Counted from the stretch's first letter, positions 18,802-25,829 are shown. The stretch is DNA of 64,000 bases from Mycoplasmatota bacterium (GCA_018394315.1 CP074575.1:558001-622000), one strand, 5' to 3'. Notes: generated from the letters alone by a model not told the origin. A program made the numbers and translations.

Positions 18802-19230
18802 TTATGTCCATTTTCCAATAAAATCAGCTTCATCTAAATCACTAGTTGTTATATACTCTAATTTAATTGCTTCTTCTATTGATAACAATGAATCATTAAT
18901 ATGCACAAAAATAGGTTGTCTATTTATCCAATCTGGATTACATCCAGCACTAGTAAAATATACCCATGTAATTCCATCTTTGACATATAATGGATGTTCC
19001 ATTCCTGCTTCGCAAGGTCCCCATTCATGTTCATATATTTCATAGCCAGCCAGAGTTTTACCCTTATTAAACAATAAGTATGAATTATCTGGAATCATAA
19101 CTGTCATACAGTCATAAGTATCATCATGTATACACTCTTGAATATAGTCTGGTAATGTATTAATTTTCACACTATCAGAAACACAACCAGATAATAACAT
19201 CAAAGTTACTAATACTAAGATACTCTTCAT
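18802..19230 (-). CDS. Small lipoprotein, array gene
   Basis: A 142-residue secreted lipoprotein. The signal peptide MKSILVLVTLMLLSGC ends in a lipobox (LSGC, lipidated Cys16), so the mature protein should sit on the outer face of the membrane. The mature part has four further Cys residues. Its YEIYEHEWGPCEAG and SIEEAIKLEYI segments resemble the repeat unit of the four-repeat lipoprotein at 35512-36768, suggesting one shared domain. Function is unknown. AAAGGAGGAG precedes the ATG. An array repeat lies 18 bases after the stop and another lies just upstream of the ribosome binding site. Confidence 0.75.
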   Translation of the reverse strand: MKSILVLVTLMLLSGCVSDSVKINTLPDYIQECIHDDTYDCMTVMIPDNSYLLFNKGKTLAGYEIYEHEWGPCEAGMEHPLYVKDGITWVYFTSAGCNPDWINRQPIFVHINDSLLSIEEAIKLEYITTSDLDEADFIGKWT

Positions 19231-19249
19231 AATTGCTCCTCCTTTATAG

Positions 19250-19268
19250 ACACACGGATTTTCAATCC
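19250..19268. repeat. Array repeat 3
   Basis: ACACACGGATTTTCAATCC, an exact core copy (19255-19268). No hairpin stands next to it. It sits 72 bases after the 19341 gene stop and only 24 bases before the ATG of the lipoprotein gene, so it would lie in that gene's 5' leader if both are cotranscribed. Confidence 0.85.
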
Positions 19269-19340
19269 AATCATTACTGTATTATATGTCATCATAAAAA
19301 TAGTTATCTAGGACATCATATATGCAAACCATGATGACAG

Positions 19341-19967
19341 TTAACGTTCAACTGGTAGTGATCCATGATTTTTATCATTTTTATAGTATGTAGTAATTTC
19401 AATCACTAGGAAACAAATAAGAACTATATCTCTAATAACAATTATTAAATTTGTACTTGCATACATAGTTACCGTAATACCTATAGCGCTTACAAAAATA
19501 AACAATAAAGTAATTATCCCGAATATACCAGATATTAATATAACATTATTTTTAGAATATTTATAATTTAATATATAAGCAACCAATACAAATAACAGAT
19601 CAAAAAACAAATATACAATACTGAAAATAGGAAGTACATCTTCAACAAAAATTTCAACAGAAAAGAAACTTGCCAAGAAAACTTTAATGACTGAAGATAG
19701 AAAAGCATAAACTAAAGGAAGCAAAAATAATAAAGCAATCCTTTTGGGATTTCCTAATTCTATAGTATAAATGGTTAATGAAATAAAAAACAACATACTT
19801 ACTAAGAATACATAAAAATAAAATTGACCCGTTGTTAATACAAAGCCATCTGTTAATGCAAAGCCATCTGATAATGCAAAGCCATCTGAGTTAAGTCGAT
19901 AAAAAAATAGAAAATTCATTATAACACTGACAATAATTATCGCTAAGAAGAATAATTTACCTTTTAT
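19341..19967 (-). CDS. Multi-pass membrane protein with a possible ATA start, array gene
   Basis: Unrecognised integral membrane protein with about five hydrophobic segments. The first ATG (19919) has no ribosome binding site. The frame stays open upstream, and a perfect AGGAGG (19973-19978) lies six bases before an ATA codon at 19967. Starting there adds a hydrophobic N-terminal helix (KGKLFFLAIIIVSVI) that reads like a normal first membrane segment or signal anchor. ATA may be a rare start or a mutated ATG. After the helix comes a triple heptad repeat (SDGFAL/TDGFVL), also a ~21-base DNA repeat. With ATA the product has 208 residues, with ATG 192. Function unknown. Confidence 0.6.
   Translation of the reverse strand: MKGKLFFLAIIIVSVIMNFLFFYRLNSDGFALSDGFALTDGFVLTTGQFYFYVFLVSMLFFISLTIYTIELGNPKRIALLFLLPLVYAFLSSVIKVFLASFFSVEIFVEDVLPIFSIVYLFFDLLFVLVAYILNYKYSKNNVILISGIFGIITLLFIFVSAIGITVTMYASTNLIIVIRDIVLICFLVIEITTYYKNDKNHGSLPVER
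19841..19897. repeat. Short tandem repeat (about 21 bases, three units) inside a membrane protein gene
   Basis: Units of the form AAAGCCATCTGNTAATGC repeat nearly perfectly and encode three copies of a DGFALxx heptad in the extracytoplasmic N-terminal part of the 19341 gene. Such repeats can change copy number by slippage while keeping the frame. Confidence 0.7.
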
Positions 19968-20006
19968 AAGTACCTCCTATAAATAGTATTTTAATTTTAA
20001 TGAACG

Positions 20007-20025
20007 ACTTACGGATTTTCAATCC
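20007..20025. repeat. Array repeat 4
   Basis: Exact core at 20012-20025, 41 bases after the stop of the CHAP-like gene on minus. No adjacent hairpin. Confidence 0.85.
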
Positions 20026-20066
20026 TATTAATCCATTTTAGGTGCTTTAATACAAGGTTTAGTAAT

Positions 20067-20600
20067 TCAGCTTTCTTCCGAAATCTTTGTATAATGGTAG
20101 TTATTCGGTATTCTGATAAACCCTCTTATATGGTTGTCCTTTTTTCTCTCAACAATACCAGATACATTATTTATATTACCTTCTGCTGTGATTAAAGTGT
20201 CTATTTTGTTCTCTAAAACTATTCCTATATGGTCATGAGGTTGATTACAAAATACCTCATTATAGAGAACTATATCTCCTTTTTCAGGTGTGAATTTTCT
20301 ATTATTAGAAAAGTAAAATTTATTTTCAGGAAGGCTTGCCCATAACTCCCATGCACTACAGCCTGCAAAGTTACAAACCACTTTTTCGTCAGGATATTTT
20401 ACTGGCAAAGTAAACCCTGTTTTGATACAACAATAATAAACAAATGCAGCACACCACTTATTATCCCAGTTTTCTAAAGTCCACTTTGGGAACAAGTCTG
20501 CAATTGGTCCTATATTTGATTTAATCCCCATTACATTTCCATAAAAACTTTTCTGTGCTTCTTGTTTTGCGATTAGAGCTAATCTCTCTCTTTTTGTCAT
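20067..20600 (-). CDS. CHAP/NlpC-P60-like cysteine peptidase-fold protein, array gene
   Basis: A 177-residue protein with the look of a CHAP-type amidase/peptidase. The likely nucleophile Cys is in KWCAAFVYYCC (about residue 51), and the His is in HDHIGIVLEN, preceded by the EKGDIVLYN strand typical of the fold. There is no signal peptide, so it acts in the cytosol or leaves the cell by another route, which is unlike a housekeeping wall hydrolase. The ATG at 20600 was chosen for its perfect AGGAGG; the longer frame adds 19 non-conserved residues. It could be an effector or lysin-type protein, but this is inference. Confidence 0.7.
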   Translation of the reverse strand: MTKRERLALIAKQEAQKSFYGNVMGIKSNIGPIADLFPKWTLENWDNKWCAAFVYYCCIKTGFTLPVKYPDEKVVCNFAGCSAWELWASLPENKFYFSNNRKFTPEKGDIVLYNEVFCNQPHDHIGIVLENKIDTLITAEGNINNVSGIVERKKDNHIRGFIRIPNNYHYTKISEES

Positions 20601-20651
20601 TTTTCCTCCTACACTAAAATTTCGTATATTATATATAAGACTGTAACCAAG

Positions 20652-20670
20652 ACACACGGATTTTCAATCA
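20652..20670. repeat. Array repeat 5, overlapping a stop codon
   Basis: CGGATTTTCAATCA at 20657-20670. The final C of the core is A here because these three bases are the TGA stop of the 47-residue gene on minus. Confidence 0.8.
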
Positions 20671-20811
20671 ATTACTTTCTATTCTTACTGACACCAAACC
20701 TTGGATTCCTATGTATAACATCATTATTGTTATAAACCCTTCTTGTTCAATAATAGCCATAATTATACAGAAAATGTAAGCTGTCTGAAAAATATTTTTA
20801 ATAACATTCAT
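20668..20811 (-). CDS. 47-residue membrane miniprotein, array gene
   Basis: A small frame with a strong AGGGAG site four to eight bases before its ATG. The peptide starts MNVIKNIFQTAYIFCIIMA, continues with a second hydrophobic stretch (FITIMMLYIGIQGLV) and ends SVRIESN, so it looks like a one- or two-span membrane peptide. Its TGA stop lies inside array repeat 5. This gives this repeat its own gene, in line with the one-gene-one-repeat pattern of the region. No homologue is recognised. Confidence 0.6.
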   Translation of the reverse strand: MNVIKNIFQTAYIFCIIMAIIEQEGFITIMMLYIGIQGLVSVRIESN

Positions 20812-20823
20812 TTTCTCCCTCTA

Positions 20824-20842
20824 ACATTCGGTTTTTCAATCC
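20824..20842. repeat. Array repeat 6
   Basis: CGGTTTTTCAATCC at 20829-20842, one base off the consensus, only 3 bases after the stop of the 20846 gene on minus. Confidence 0.75.
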
Positions 20843-20845
20843 CTT

Positions 20846-21151
20846 TTAGTCCTTAATGACTGCAGGTTCTTTTATAAAATACCTAATTGCCAAGTATAGA
20901 ATTATTATTATTGTATTATGCATAAACCACTGACTAATTAGGCTCCCAAAGTTCGTAACAATCACATAAACAGCATTCCACCATATTTCTTCCCTTATTA
21001 TTTCAGCATAAAAATTAATATGGTCCGTGAAGAAAAATATTAACTTTGTAATAGTTAAAACATTTACGATAGTAAAATAAACAATTAGAAACCTTTTTAA
21101 ATGTCTTTCTGAAGACAAAAATGCTTTAAAAGAAGACTTGATTCTTTCCAT
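20846..21151 (-). CDS. Small three-span membrane protein, array paralogue family member
   Basis: 101 residues with three hydrophobic segments. It is the most divergent of four related array proteins (20846, 23768, 24134, 24597). They share a charged N-terminal helix with a Ser-Asn/Glu-rich turn (here FLSSERHLKRFL), a W/FIVYF-type first span, and a last span ending in YL-IS/AIR. GGGAGGG precedes the ATG. Function unknown; the small size, membrane location and repeated occurrence in one array are compatible with an immunity or stress role, which is speculation. Confidence 0.6.
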   Translation of the reverse strand: MERIKSSFKAFLSSERHLKRFLIVYFTIVNVLTITKLIFFFTDHINFYAEIIREEIWWNAVYVIVTNFGSLISQWFMHNTIIIILYLAIRYFIKEPAVIKD

Positions 21152-21212
21152 ATAACCCTCCCGTTTGAATTCTATAAATAGTATATCACAACAGTACTGT
21201 CGAATAAAGGAA

Positions 21213-21266
21213 GAAAAAAATTCACTGTAAGTTCAGTGAATTATATGTATAAGGGATTTTCAATCC
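21213..21266. repeat. Array repeat 7 with terminator hairpin
   Basis: GGGATTTTCAATCC at 21253-21266, nine bases after the stop of the 21275 gene. The hairpin TTCACTG...CAGTGAA (21221-21240) is followed on minus by seven T residues, an excellent intrinsic terminator. Confidence 0.85.
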
Positions 21267-21274
21267 TTAGTAAT

Positions 21275-22012
21275 TTACATATACCATAGTAATTTATTAT
21301 CCATTTTCTTTCCGATTTTACTTTTTTGTTCGATAACTTTCCATTTATCATTTTCTTTTACGACTTTGTAAACCGCATTTGTTCCATCTGATTTCTTAAA
21401 AAGTATATACGCATTATTACCATTAATAAGAGTCACAGGATTTGTAAAATTCTTATATGGCGGTTTCAAATCAGGATTCAATACATTAACTACAATGTCT
21501 AAAGCAATATCACTGAGTGAAGAATATTCTTTATGTTTTTCAGCAAGGAATAATAATTGATCAAATGAGTATTTGCTATATGTGTCTAAATCTAAGTTAA
21601 ATGACTGCTTTATATCCTTGATTATTTCAGAAGAAAATTCCAATATTAATTTTTCATACTCATCACCTAGATGGTCGTATTCTAATAGCTCTACTCCAGA
21701 TGGACTAACACTAAAAGTTATTGTCTCTATACCATATGGTGGATTATGAGCATGTTCAAAGGTACGAACCTTTACTTCTACCTCAAAGCTATAACCACTC
21801 ACTCTTTTAATATCTAAATCGACACTATATAGCATTAGTTGTTTATTGTAACCATAGTAATTAGAAATTTCTTCTCTAATATATGGATAAAGTGTAGTTA
21901 TTAAAGTATCATATACATCCTTATATTTAGGTTCTTGGTTAGTAGCATTGGTCGTTATTTGTGTTGCTATTATACTTAATATTAAAACTAAGATTACAAT
22001 TATTTTTTTCAT
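21275..22012 (-). CDS. Secreted DUF3888-like protein, array gene
   Basis: A 245-residue exported protein with an N-terminal signal peptide (about residues 1-24, MKKIIVILVLILSIIATQ...). No lipobox Cys is seen, so it is probably cleaved and released or wall-retained. The mature N-terminal half fits the DUF3888 family: LYPYIREEISNYYG and the strong THxHNPPYG-like segment EHAHNPPYGIETITF. The C-terminal third ends with a strand-rich KSDGTNAVYKVVKENDKWKVIE region like small NTF2/SH3-like modules. No reaction is known for DUF3888. AAGGATG precedes the ATG. The repeat and terminator follow at once. Confidence 0.72.
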   Translation of the reverse strand: MKKIIVILVLILSIIATQITTNATNQEPKYKDVYDTLITTLYPYIREEISNYYGYNKQLMLYSVDLDIKRVSGYSFEVEVKVRTFEHAHNPPYGIETITFSVSPSGVELLEYDHLGDEYEKLILEFSSEIIKDIKQSFNLDLDTYSKYSFDQLLFLAEKHKEYSSLSDIALDIVVNVLNPDLKPPYKNFTNPVTLINGNNAYILFKKSDGTNAVYKVVKENDKWKVIEQKSKIGKKMDNKLLWYM

Positions 22013-22100
22013 TATTAATCATCCTTAATGTATTTATTAATAGTATTTTTTACTTTGATAGAAAAAACAATTCATCCAATATTCACAAAATGTCCTTCAT

Positions 22101-22154
22101 AAAAAAAATTCACTAAATTTACAGTGAATTATCAGCACAACGGATTTTCAATCC
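22101..22154. repeat. Array repeat 8 with terminator hairpin
   Basis: Exact core at 22141-22154, 12 bases after the 22167 gene stop. The hairpin TTCACT...AGTGAA (22109-22129) is followed on minus by a long T tract. Confidence 0.85.
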
Positions 22155-22166
22155 CAATATTTATAC

Positions 22167-22409
22167 TTAGGAGTTTTTTTTATTAATGGCTTTTAACAAT
22201 TCAATAATAACACCGAGAGCAATTAGTAATATTCCGCTAATGAAACCTGAAAACCAAGTTGATAATGTTACGATAAAACTCTCAGAATACAAGCCTAATA
22301 ACATCCCACCAAAAAAGGTAATAATTAATATGCCATATCCACTGGAGTTTAATATTTTTTCAATGTTATGCTTTACCTTTTCTTCAAAATTTACATCCTT
22401 GTTTTCCAT
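22167..22409 (-). CDS. Two-span membrane protein, array gene
   Basis: 80 residues: a charged N-terminal 20 residues, then two glycine-rich hydrophobic spans (GILIITFFGGMLLGLY and WFSGFISGILLIALGVII) with a short loop, and a Lys-rich cytoplasmic tail. No family is recognised. An AAGGATG site precedes the ATG. Function unknown. Confidence 0.6.
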   Translation of the reverse strand: MENKDVNFEEKVKHNIEKILNSSGYGILIITFFGGMLLGLYSESFIVTLSTWFSGFISGILLIALGVIIELLKAINKKNS

Positions 22410-22489
22410 AATAAATCATCCTTTCTCCTAAAAAATAGTAAACACTATAAGTATTGTAACATGACACTTTTTTTTAAAAAGAATAACCA

Positions 22490-22528
22490 CATAGCCACTG
22501 AATTACATGTATAACGGATTTTCAATCC
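22490..22528. repeat. Array repeat 9 with half hairpin
   Basis: Exact core at 22515-22528, 36 bases after the 22565 gene stop. The flank CACTGAATTACATGTATAA matches one side of the copies at 21221 and 25838, but the pairing arm is lost, so this looks like a decayed member of the TTCACTG subfamily. Confidence 0.75.
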
Positions 22529-22564
22529 TATGCTATGCAATGTTTATCTGATAATCACACTCAG

Positions 22565-23176
22565 TTATTGATTCACTTCATAGTTTGAATCAACTAATAT
22601 CATGTAATCTTTATCATTCCTAAATCTTTTTTTCATAAATTTAATAAGTTCTTGTGTCCAACCTTCTTTTTCAGCCATGTCATCAATTTGAGCAACTGAA
22701 AACAAATAACGCATAACTCCATTCTCTAAGACTACTTCAAGTGCAGATGATGAAACAACTTCATAATCAGCTGGATCAAATGGAGTTTCTGTACAATCTT
22801 TAGCTATCACTTTATTATCTTTCACTGCAGTTATACAGTAAAAATTATACTGAGATCTTGCGTTATGTATAAAATTAATAATATAATTATGTGGCCACAT
22901 ACTATCATTAGTCCTGCTTGACCCATAATAAAAATAATATGTCACCTTGGTATCCTCTAGAGTCATAAAGGGATTATCATCTTCTAAATAAACAGTATTA
23001 ATAGAAACTCTCCTATATAAATCATAACTCTCAGTATCAAAATTTGATATATCATCAAAATTGGTATACTCTCTCCACATAGACTTTCCACCAGTAAATA
23101 ATGAGGGACACAGTAAAAAAATAATAGTTGTTAAAGTAAGTAAAATTCCTAAACCTAAAAGTAATACTTTTTTCAT
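22565..23176 (-). CDS. Membrane-anchored extracytoplasmic protein, array gene
   Basis: 203 residues with an N-terminal signal anchor (KKVLLLGLGILLTLTTIIFLL) and a ~175-residue exposed domain. The domain has a Tyr-rich stretch (TKVTYYFYYGSS), two Cys (FYCITAV and KDCTETPFDP) that could form a disulfide, and a C-terminal helical part. The ATG at 23176 was chosen because AAGGAG lies just upstream; the longer frame lacks a site. No known family is recognised. An array repeat follows the stop by 36 bases. Confidence 0.6.
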   Translation of the reverse strand: MKKVLLLGLGILLTLTTIIFLLCPSLFTGGKSMWREYTNFDDISNFDTESYDLYRRVSINTVYLEDDNPFMTLEDTKVTYYFYYGSSRTNDSMWPHNYIINFIHNARSQYNFYCITAVKDNKVIAKDCTETPFDPADYEVVSSSALEVVLENGVMRYLFSVAQIDDMAEKEGWTQELIKFMKKRFRNDKDYMILVDSNYEVNQ

Positions 23177-23229
23177 GTACTCACTCTCCTTAATGACATT
23201 CTTGAAATAGTATACCATAAGTAGATAAA

Positions 23230-23274
23230 AACACCTATCAAAAGGTGCCTGATTGACATACGGATTTTCAATCC
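23230..23274. repeat. Array repeat 10 with hairpin
   Basis: Exact core at 23261-23274, 20 bases after the 23295 gene stop. The hairpin ACACCT...AGGTG (23231-23246) belongs to the AACACC subfamily and runs into TTTT on minus. Confidence 0.8.
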
Positions 23275-23294
23275 TATTACTATTCTTACTTAGT

Positions 23295-23639
23295 TTACTC
23301 CTTCAATTTTTTTTTTAGCAAGGTAAGAAAGATTATTACTGCCGGTGCTATACTGAAGATTATTCTATAATCAAGGATATTAAAATAGAAAAGTACAGCA
23401 GAAAGAACAATTAATGATATTTCTAACCTTTGTTGAAGAATCTCAAATTTAAGTCTATTAACGCTCATACTATCTAGTTGTTCTGTTTTCCAATAGCCTT
23501 TTTTATATATAAAAAATATCCAACTTACAATTAAAAACATTATAGTGAATGATCCTAATTTAGGTGCATTTAATATAATAATAATTGAAACTATATTAAG
23601 GAAAATAAAATCCAATATCCTAACAACTTTCTCATTCAT
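23295..23639 (-). CDS. Four-span membrane protein, array gene
   Basis: 114 residues, almost entirely hydrophobic, with about four spans and a central amphipathic loop (KTEQLDSMSVNRLKFEILQQRLE). The ATG at 23639 was chosen because GGGGGTG precedes it; the longer frame (18 more residues) has no site. No family is recognised. Confidence 0.6.
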   Translation of the reverse strand: MNEKVVRILDFIFLNIVSIIIILNAPKLGSFTIMFLIVSWIFFIYKKGYWKTEQLDSMSVNRLKFEILQQRLEISLIVLSAVLFYFNILDYRIIFSIAPAVIIFLTLLKKKLKE

Positions 23640-23683
23640 AATGTTCACCCCCTGTATTCTATTAACAGTAAACATATTCAAAG

Positions 23684-23741
23684 AATAACACATATAAAGG
23701 TGTTATTGTCATAATTCTAGAGACACACGGTTTTTTAATCC
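23684..23741. repeat. Array repeat 11 with hairpin
   Basis: CGGTTTTTTAATCC at 23728-23741 (two changes from the core), 26 bases after the 23768 gene stop. The hairpin AATAACAC...GTGTTATT at 23684-23707 is a strong symmetric stem. Confidence 0.75.
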
Positions 23742-23767
23742 TAATCGCAATAACCACTTTTATCCTA

Positions 23768-24052
23768 TTAATCTTTGTTCCACAAAGTCAATCTAATAGA
23801 AATAAGTAAATAGACACCTATAATAGTAAATACATGTTTTATCCACGCAGATAGTAAGCCAGTAGTTGAAACTAGTAAACCATAGACTAGTACATCACTC
23901 ATATGACCTATTGATAACAATCCTTCTACAATAAAAGAAATAAAAAGCACTAGGTAGATAATGTTAATTAACCAAAAATAAATCCAGATTAACTTTATTA
24001 ATTTATGATTTGATTCTAAGAAACTAAAAAAATTTTCTCTTGCTCTTTCCAT
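23768..24052 (-). CDS. Small three-span membrane protein, array paralogue family member
   Basis: 94 residues. It is clearly related to the adjacent 24134 gene: ESNHKLIKLIWIYFWLINIIYL versus ESNEKLLKLVWIYFLVITIIYL, and both end IGVYLLISIR followed by a short basic tail ending NKD. Three hydrophobic spans are seen. The ATG at 24052 was chosen for the GGAGG eight bases upstream; the longer frame adds 22 residues without a site. Tandem duplication inside the array is likely. Function unknown. Confidence 0.65.
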   Translation of the reverse strand: MERARENFFSFLESNHKLIKLIWIYFWLINIIYLVLFISFIVEGLLSIGHMSDVLVYGLLVSTTGLLSAWIKHVFTIIGVYLLISIRLTLWNKD

Positions 24053-24091
24053 AGAATACCTCCTCAATAAATAAAACAAATAATTATTAAA

Positions 24092-24108
24092 ACATAGTTC
24101 GTCAATCC
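24092..24108. repeat. Array repeat 12, degenerate
   Basis: ACATAGTTCGTCAATCC keeps both ends of the consensus (ACATA and TCAATCC) but has lost two bases and the palindrome. Its place, 25 bases after the 24134 gene stop, fits the array pattern. Confidence 0.5.
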
Positions 24109-24133
24109 TAATTAGCAATAAAATTTTTTTTTA

Positions 24134-24409
24134 TTAATCTTTGTTCTTTAAATTGATTCTAATAGATATTAGTAAATAAACACCTATGATAGTTAACATA
24201 TGCTTTATCCATGCCGATAAAAAAGCTAGTATTGAATGTGCTAATTGATGACCTAAAAGAGAATCCCAAGATGAAAATCTTGCGATAAAAGAAAGAACAA
24301 AAAGTGCTAAGTATATAATAGTAATTACCAAGAAATAAATCCATACTAGTTTCAACAATTTTTCATTTGATTCCACCACGCTAAATATATACTCCTTTAC
24401 TCTTTTCAC
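24134..24409 (-). CDS. Small three-span membrane protein, array paralogue family member
   Basis: 91 residues, GTG start preceded by GGGAGTG. It is a paralogue of the next gene to the left (23768) and of the plus-strand gene at 24597. Shared are the N-terminal ESN-E/H-K motif, the WIYF first span and the terminal YLLISIR. It probably inserts three helices in the membrane with a basic tail inside. Function unknown. Confidence 0.65.
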   Translation of the reverse strand: MKRVKEYIFSVVESNEKLLKLVWIYFLVITIIYLALFVLSFIARFSSWDSLLGHQLAHSILAFLSAWIKHMLTIIGVYLLISIRINLKNKD

Positions 24410-24462
24410 AAAATCACTCCCATAAATTAAGCATTCTATAAACAGTATATCATATGAAAATC

Positions 24463-24518
24463 ATAACACCTATATAAGGTGTTATTCTATTATCTAACGA
24501 TACACGGCTTTTCAATCC
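24463..24518. repeat. Array repeat 13 with hairpin
   Basis: CGGCTTTTCAATCC at 24505-24518. The hairpin ATAACACCT...AGGTGTTAT (24463-24485) is of the AACACC subfamily. No minus-strand gene precedes this copy; a plus-strand gene starts 78 bases to its right. Confidence 0.75.
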
Positions 24519-24596
24519 TTAGTTATCTATACTTTGACTACTCCAAGTTCAAATGATACTATTAGAATATATATGTAAACAGAAGGGAGTTAATAA

Positions 24597-24896
24597 ATGA
24601 TGAAGTATATAATCAAGATACTTGAATCAAATGAAATTATGAAAAAAGTATTATTGTTCTATGTATTGCTTTTTCTAATGTTTTCAGCTTGGTATATTAT
24701 ACATCATTTCAGAGAATACCAAATTGTAATAGAACAAATAAATTCAAGTCCTTATAATAGTTCTCTGAGTAACCTTAATTATCATTACAAATACGATATC
24801 ATTTTGCCTCACATTAAAACATGGATATTAAATATCTTTGGTATTATAGTTGTTTACTTACTTATATCAATTAGGGAAAAGCTTAAAACAATATAA
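24597..24896 (+). CDS. Small membrane protein on plus strand, array paralogue family member
   Basis: 99 residues. It is related to 23768 and 24134 through the LESNE motif near residue 10 and the terminal VVYLLISIREKL, but it lies on the opposite strand while the flanking repeats keep their usual orientation. It has AAGGGAG upstream and its own plus-strand terminator. Start could be either of two adjacent ATG codons. The loop between spans 1 and 2 is longer and Ser/Asn/Tyr-rich. Function unknown. Confidence 0.65.
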   Translation: MMKYIIKILESNEIMKKVLLFYVLLFLMFSAWYIIHHFREYQIVIEQINSSPYNSSLSNLNYHYKYDIILPHIKTWILNIFGIIVVYLLISIREKLKTI

Positions 24897-24901
24897 ATTA
24901 G

Positions 24902-24929
24902 AAATCTCCTTTGTACAGGAGATTTTTTA
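24902..24929 (+). terminator. Terminator after the plus-strand array gene
   Basis: AAATCTCCT...AGGAGATTT followed by a T run, 6 bases after the stop. Confidence 0.85.
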
Positions 24930-24932
24930 TTA

Positions 24933-24951
24933 ACACACGGATTTTCAATCC
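24933..24951. repeat. Array repeat 14
   Basis: ACACACGGATTTTCAATCC, exact core at 24938-24951, ten bases to the right of the plus-strand terminator. The nearest minus-strand gene to the right ends 265 bases away. Confidence 0.85.
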
Positions 24952-25216
24952 CATGTTAGGAATAAAAACTTCAAATCTGTGTATAAAATATTTCAGGTGT
25001 TGAGGTGATGCATATGTATAAAAAAAGGACAAGTGTTCAAGAAGAACATCTAGTCCATCAGTAAAGAAATTTAGATGATTAAACAGTTATTTTATATTTC
25101 TAAAATATTATTTCTCAAAGAAACTTTCATATCCATAATCTAAATTAATAATCTTAACTTATATTATTACAACAGAACCAAGAAAAGTTGGTTCATACCA
25201 TTTTCGTTATCCTTTC
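24952..25216. other. Gap after repeat 14: imperfect hairpin, tiny frame and terminator
   Basis: Holds an imperfect hairpin (25027-25056, GGACA/GTCC outer and GTTC/GAAC inner stems) that overlaps a 16-codon frame starting ATG 25014 with a GAGG site eight bases upstream. Coding is doubtful. At 25175-25194 GAACCA pairs with TGGTTC, a likely weak terminator for the minus-strand gene that stops at 25217. No other gene is seen. The length suggests a cassette that has lost its gene. Confidence 0.4.
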
Positions 25217-25735
25217 TTATTCTTTACATCTCTCTGTTTCATAACTAAAGCCACGAGTTACTTCAGTTGTTACGCTTCTTAAAATCAATGATAGTAGCTC
25301 CTCATCATAGCTTTCAATAACAAATGATTCAGGAGAAGTTGAAACCATATGAATAGAATCATGTTCGACATTAAAATATACATAAACTCTTCTTAGACTA
25401 GAATTATATATAACATCCACTCTTATATCATATGGATTATATCCAATACGTTTTACAATTGAATTATCAAAATCTACAATGAGTGATTCTAAGAAATCCT
25501 CTACAATTCCTTTAAGTTCATAATTATATAAATTTGGATCATCAATATCTTCATTCGGTGAAACACATTCATTCATTATTACTGATTTTGAAACTTCGGG
25601 GTAATCTATAGTTACTGCAAGTATTTCCATACTCGAAAGATCTTTTATTGGATTATTGTCGTTTGAGTTTGCTTTGTACCCAATATAGACAAGTATCAAA
25701 ATTAACAATAAAGAAATCTTTAAGTTTTTTTTCAT
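25217..25735 (-). CDS. Membrane-anchored extracytoplasmic protein, array region
   Basis: 172 residues. It has an N-terminal hydrophobic signal or anchor (KISLLLILILVYIGY) and an exposed acidic domain with two Cys (NECVSP and the C-terminal ERCKE). The region between, with DIRVDVIYNSSLRRVYVYFNVEHD, is strand-rich. The ATG at 25735 was chosen for the GGTGAGG before it. No family is recognised. Repeat 15 lies upstream of the start rather than after the stop, unlike most array genes. Confidence 0.6.
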   Translation of the reverse strand: MKKNLKISLLLILILVYIGYKANSNDNNPIKDLSSMEILAVTIDYPEVSKSVIMNECVSPNEDIDDPNLYNYELKGIVEDFLESLIVDFDNSIVKRIGYNPYDIRVDVIYNSSLRRVYVYFNVEHDSIHMVSTSPESFVIESYDEELLSLILRSVTTEVTRGFSYETERCKE

Positions 25736-25829
25736 TATAGTCCTCACCTTTATAAAAGTTTATCCCCTTATGTGTCATTATAGCATAAAATAGTATTTAA
25801 CTTGATTAAATCTATGATAAAGTAAAGGA

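Noticed and set aside
25014..25064. 16-codon frame with GAGG upstream
   Set aside because: Very short, overlaps a hairpin and shows no recognisable peptide feature; kept only as part of the gap description.
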